Shown here: positions 58,474 to 64,000 of the stretch, piece by piece
Layout: each line of letters begins with the position of its first letter
How positions within the stretch are numbered: the stretch's first letter is position 1
Source: Struthio camelus
Lineage: Eukaryota; Chordata; Aves; Struthioniformes; Struthionidae
Assembly: GCF_040807025.1 (NCBI RefSeq)
Contig: NC_090942.1
Coordinates: 208,776,640-208,840,639 of the forward strand
Direction of reading: 5' to 3'
Length of the DNA stretch: 64,000 nucleotides
Translations under genes and position numbers: made by a program
Notes under the pieces: generated by a model
The model's input: the letters and a program-made list of their open reading frames with translations, nothing else
Told to the model about the DNA's origin: nothing
Database searches by the model: none

Positions 58474-61400
58474 ACTGTTTAACCATCTCTGCTGAAAGAG
58501 TGACAACTTTCGGTGCAAGTTAGAGGCGGGTAGTGGGGTGAGTACTTTCTACCATACATGTATTACCACCCTCAAAAGCTACAGTTATATTTAATTTATT
58601 CTGGGATCACATTCTTTTGTCTGAAAAATACAACTTTCAGTTTCTGAAAGTTTATCTGAAAGTATCTGAAAACTTTAATTTTTCTATTATATATAAGATA
58701 CACCTAGGATACCAAGGAAATCAGTGGCAGAGAACAAGTCTTTGTATATATTCCATTGCCTATAAATTGAGAAGATTTCCCCTTGTGGTTAGCTTTCTCT
58801 AAGTCAGTTTGCTAATTGAATGTTTATTTATCAAACTTTAATTTTTAGGGCAAAATAATATATCTGCCAAAATCAGACGAGTCTTTTCTTGTTAACTTGA
58901 AAGAAGGTAGGATTATGCCTTCATATTTGACATATTTATTTGGTATTTTTCCATAAAAGTTTAGAAAAAACTAACCTGTCTTCTTGATAGGATAATAATC
59001 CCATAAAAATATTGCCTTAATATCCCACTTTGTTCTTCCAAATTGTTATTTTCTAAACTATTAACTGAATATAGAAGTTCCTTAATCATTGTAATGTGCA
59101 TCTCTTCTCTTTTTCAAGGAGAATAAATTTCCTCACCATTTCTCAATTCACTTTAAGTTCTACTTACATCCTAACCTTACTGGCAATATTTCATTAGGCT
59201 TTCCAAACATAAAAAGAGCAAATCAATGTCTTCAGGTAAATTGATTTATTACATGGGAAAGGGTGTGTAGAAAACACAGAAGGAGGGAGAAGTGAACAGC
59301 GAGTACAAGATACTATAGCAGCTGTCATCTTGAAAACACCATCACAAAAATCAGGCGTTAAGTATAGAAGACAAGATTTATCAGCTGGAGGAGATCACAA
59401 AGATTCATACAGCCCATTTTAACTAACATGTTTTGTCACGTAAATTTGTTTTTTAGTTTTAACTAAACTAAAAATATTACACAAAGTATTTTAAAAATTA
59501 TTTAGGTAACATAGGACGTGACACATGCTCAAATTCTGGATGGATTCTACTGGTCACAGACTAATTACTGCTGCATTAGTAACAGACCACAAGTTGTGTA
59601 TAAATTCATTCACAAAGTAATTATTAGTCTTTTTACAAAGTAAAAGCCTCTGCCATTTAATAGTTTTATCTGGAATTCTCTAGGTGTGTTTATAAAATAC
59701 CTAGAAGGGTTAATTTCAAACGATTATTGCATTCTCTCATAATAAAGCTATATACATGGAAATGCTTTAATTAAATGAAATGTCAAACTTTTTGATATTA
59801 TTTTTAAGCTAACTGCCCTGGAGTTAGAACTCAGCAATTACTGGCAGGAAATCGTAAGAAAGGAAGTGGGAAAAAGCTCATAAAAGACTGCCGCTCTGCG
59901 CATTAGAGAGACTTCCGTGGAACTCTTTATGCTTGAGCCTTCTGTAAAAAGCACTGTTACAGGACCAAATATTGGTGTTTTATAACATATATAAGCATTT
60001 ATAAACATATCATAATTAGACCAAGTTCATCTGTGGGGATCCTAGTTTTTTAGTCCACATCAGCCAGCAGGCAATAATTTTTATACTGTCCACTTATTTT
60101 CACCAAGTGTTTTGAACTCACATAACTTCAAAATTAAAACTTTAGAAGAGTACAGCTTACAGCTTTTTTTTTTTTTTTAAAATACCACAATAAGTTTTCA
60201 ATGTTACTTTGCAAATAGTAGGATGTATCTGACAAGCTTGAAATTCAGGATGAAAAGAAACCAGACATAGGATAACTGGCTGGAACAGAAGAATTTGAGG
60301 AAAAGTTGGTTTCCAACAACAATTTGAAGGTGGAGTGTTTGGTAGACAGAATGTACAAAACTATAACTGTTATGTGCAATAGTTTACAGAAAATAAGAGG
60401 CCATGAATAAGTAATTCTCCTTGCTTTATTTTCCAGTGTAATATCTGCAGAAATATCTGCGACACAGTGCACAGCTGGACTAGAAATTAGAAACAAAGTA
60501 AGTCAAGACTGTGGCATGAGAGTTCCTCATCAGTGCCACATTGCTTATCCATTCACTGGCTTTCTCTGTCTTAGGAAGGTGGTAACAGAACAGCAAAACT
60601 TTGGATAAACTGAGGGCTGAGGGAAAAAGAGAAAGCAGCAGAAAAACGTGATGCTGAAGGGGAAGAGAAAGCAGAGCCGGAAACGTCAAGATTGAGAGCT
60701 TTTCTGATGGGATTGTCAAAGAACTAAATATCAAGGGTGCAAGATAAAAGATTTAGTTAAATCATGGTGGGCTTTTTCAATTGCTAGTCAGTGTTAATGT
60801 TATCTCCATTGGACAGTGAGAAAACAACAGACATTATAGGCAAGGAAATAGAGAGGTACAGAGGTACATGGCAGATGAATAGTTGTATCAGGTGAAGTGA
60901 GTAGATCTATTTTAAAACTTTGGAGAATAGGAAAAAAGATGACAAGTGGGGAAAAAAAAACCCCACAATCTAATAGACCTTGAAAGGTTTTCTTCTGATA
61001 CCATATAAAGGAAAGAAGAAGCAGGCATGAGAGAAAATACAGAAACATGCAAGGGGTCAATAAAGAAAAAGTTGAGGGGATAGAAAATGCCAATCATGAA
61101 AGTAAGATGAAAATGCAGGCAAGATTGTGGCAGAGGCAAATTTCTTTTTATAACAAGAACTACTTAATATCCTGATCAGGTTTTATTGTAGGAAAAGGAA
61201 ATATGAAGGCAAAGAAAAGGAGTGATTCAGAACAAAGCTTTAACCTGTTTAGGAAGAAAACAACCAAATGGCAAAAGGAAGGAAGAAAGTGAAGGCACTG
61301 ATTAGATTTGGCACTTTGTCATAGGTCATTGACTACAGCTGTTTCTGCTCTTGTGTTGTTAATGTAGAGTGAACTAAGGCCAAGGATTAGAGTAGAAAAC

Positions 61401-62515
61401 GCCTTGTTTCAAGTGCAGAGTGAACTATTTAAAAGAAAAGGGAGGGTAAGACTGATGAATTGATAGATCCTTTTTTGTCATATTATGAATTACACTTGAT
61501 TTCTCTCTATGTACGATATTATGATAATGCCAAAAATGAAGTTCACACAAATAAGAAATCTTTGGTAACAAATCACAATATCCAAACTAATAAATGAAGC
61601 AATACAAGTTAACTATTTCTAAAATTTCCTTTGAGTGCTTTTATCAGTCAATTTCTCATTTAATTTTTTTTTTCCAAAAGTATAAACTGTTCTACTGCTA
61701 CGTTAATCGTTGATTTTAGATGATCCTGGGAAACAGCATAGCACTGAATCAACTTGCACCCTGAAAAGTATGGACAATCAGAAAATCTGAAAGCTGCTTA
61801 GAAGTAATTAAAGTTTGGTAAGCTTCTTTGGTTAAGTATTACAAAAAATTCCAAAAGAAAGACAAGTATTCTGGGTTTTATATTCTGTTTGAATACAGCA
61901 GTTTGAATGTAGCAAAAGCTACATTTACATGAGTGCTACAGACATCAGGAAATACTCAGGTGAGTAGGAATCACGACATCTGGTACTTTCGCCGTATCTT
62001 TGGTCAGACATGTAAGTTTTATTCTTAAGTTTAATCAAAGACTTTTTAAGAACAAACTCAATGATGAATACATCTTACACACATTTTTTTCTAATTTGCT
62101 TGTGTATAATCTTAAAATAGGAGATGAAATAACAATTTGTAATCACACCATACCAAATACAACCGAGGGAGGAAAAAAATCACGATTCTTACTTTAAGCA
62201 ATTCTGCTTAAAGTGTTGCCCTTTCCAGTGCATCCCTTAGTATCCCTGTTATCAGAGTTCTTGTACTGTCCCACAGATCAGAGGTCTGCTATTGTTTTCA
62301 TTGTTCAGGCTAGTATTGTACTTTATATTATCCCTACTTATACTTACCATAGGTGGCAAAGTATAACGCTACTAAATTTTAGTAATATTGTTGATGACTT
62401 TTATATTCTCATTAGCTCAGCTGGGAATCAATCTTTGTATAAACTGTTAACTACACTCCATTTCCCACTATCTGAGAAATAAGAAATTCTGTCAGTTAGA
62501 GAACTCACCACATAC

Positions 62516-62532
62516 ATATATATATATATATA
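62516..62532 (+). repeat. (AT)n dinucleotide repeat
   Basis: Eight to nine AT units lie in a CFAP300 intron. Confidence 0.88.
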
Positions 62533-62676
62533 ACAAAACAGAGGAAAATAGCCATTTTTCTGAACTGGCATCTCTGATCAATCACCTCTAATATCAAGAA
62601 AAAACAAATGGAATTCCAAACAATCCCATACACCAGACTGGGCCAAAAATGTTGTAGCCCACTATATCATATTAAC

Positions 62677-62745
62677 AGCCAGATTCTGCCCTCTTAGCTT
62701 TACACCGCGAGTGTCATTGTACCATTTGTTGACCTGAGAATGGCA
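62677..62745. mobile_element. Possible ancient palindromic amniote repeat, second remnant
   Basis: AGCCAGATTCTGCCCTCTTA followed by TTTACACCG resembles an arm of an old palindromic element (CCAGATTCTGCCCTC..TTACACC). It is diverged and only one arm is convincing. It lies in the penultimate CFAP300 intron. Confidence 0.4.
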
Positions 62746-63160
62746 AAACCCAACTGCATTTAAAAAATGCATAATAAGCTGGAATAAATATTTAAAGAAC
62801 CAAAAATTTCAACTGAAGTATTTCAATTTTTTAAATCCTAAACCAAAAGCCTGAAAATTGTCCAAAAGTATAAATATCCAAGATCAATAATTGAAATTCT
62901 ATCAATGGCAGTAGGAACACATACTAGTTCCAGTAACATGCCCTATTTTCAGTAGAGGATTACAGAAACAAAAATCTCTAAAATGGGAATGAATTATAAA
63001 ACATCAGGACCATATCTGTACTACAGTAAAATGTTTTCATTTAGGATAGCTGCCATTATAAACTGCACATATTTTGCCATTAAAGTGTTATCATTGCTAC
63101 ATGTTTGAACACAAATGAGCTTGAAGATTGATTTTAAAAATCCCAGTGTTCAAAGCAGCA

Positions 63161-63212
63161 ATGCACAGCATTTACACAAATTGGCACCAAGTGTCTATGC
63201 ACAGCATTTACA
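63161..63212 (+). repeat. Direct repeat of 16 bases, period 36
   Basis: ATGCACAGCATTTACA occurs at 63161-63176 and again at 63197-63212, ending 30 bases from the CFAP300 exon donor at 63242. Confidence 0.8.
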
Positions 63213-63241
63213 TATGTAATAGTACAAAAAGAAAACACTTA

Positions 63242-64000
<759 letters not shown>

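Noticed and set aside
60245..61139. Four minus-strand frames rich in Leu, Phe and Ser that look like membrane proteins
   Set aside because: They result from the purine-rich plus strand, end at random stops and lack splice signals or known motifs.

Overview
The window is vertebrate nuclear DNA, almost certainly from a bird. It is AT-rich, with large introns, one dense CpG island, and a CR1 LINE with the avian 3' end (short ATTCTGTG-type direct repeats). The YAP1 and CFAP300 peptides read here are recognisable as amniote orthologues. The species cannot be named from the sequence alone.

Two genes are present, both on the minus strand and in the order known from other amniotes (CFAP300 upstream of YAP1). 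At the right end, 63243-63415, 56927-56993 and 52164-52295 are the last three coding exons of CFAP300, a cytoplasmic factor for ciliary dynein assembly. The 5' part of that gene lies beyond 64000. Its stop codon is at 52164-52166 and its likely poly(A) signal at 51890-51895. The YAP1 CpG island starts almost at once after that, at about 51.8 kb.

YAP1 coding exon 1 (50489-50806), exon 2 (47118-47365) and exon 3 (4356-4471) encode the TEAD-binding region, the 14-3-3 site and WW domain 1. Intron 1 is 3.1 kb and intron 2 is 42.6 kb. The remaining YAP1 exons (WW2, transactivation domain, PDZ ligand) lie off the left edge. All splice junctions are canonical GT/AG and the phases agree across exons.

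The rest is intron. It holds a 5'-truncated CR1 (7857-9268, minus strand) with one in-frame stop and a damaged reverse-transcriptase catalytic motif; a much older CR1-type 3' fragment (about 35275-35801, plus strand); remnants that resemble ancient amniote palindromic repeats; a candidate tRNA-derived SINE head; several hairpins and a foldback element; simple repeats; and one pair of diverged ~120-bp direct repeats near YAP1 exon 2.

I found no RNA gene, CRISPR array, complete mobile element or third protein-coding gene. I found no undescribed biological system. The most interesting items are the tight CFAP300-YAP1 spacing, the foldback element at 58.4 kb, the duplicated intronic block at 46.0-46.6 kb and several structured intronic sequences.
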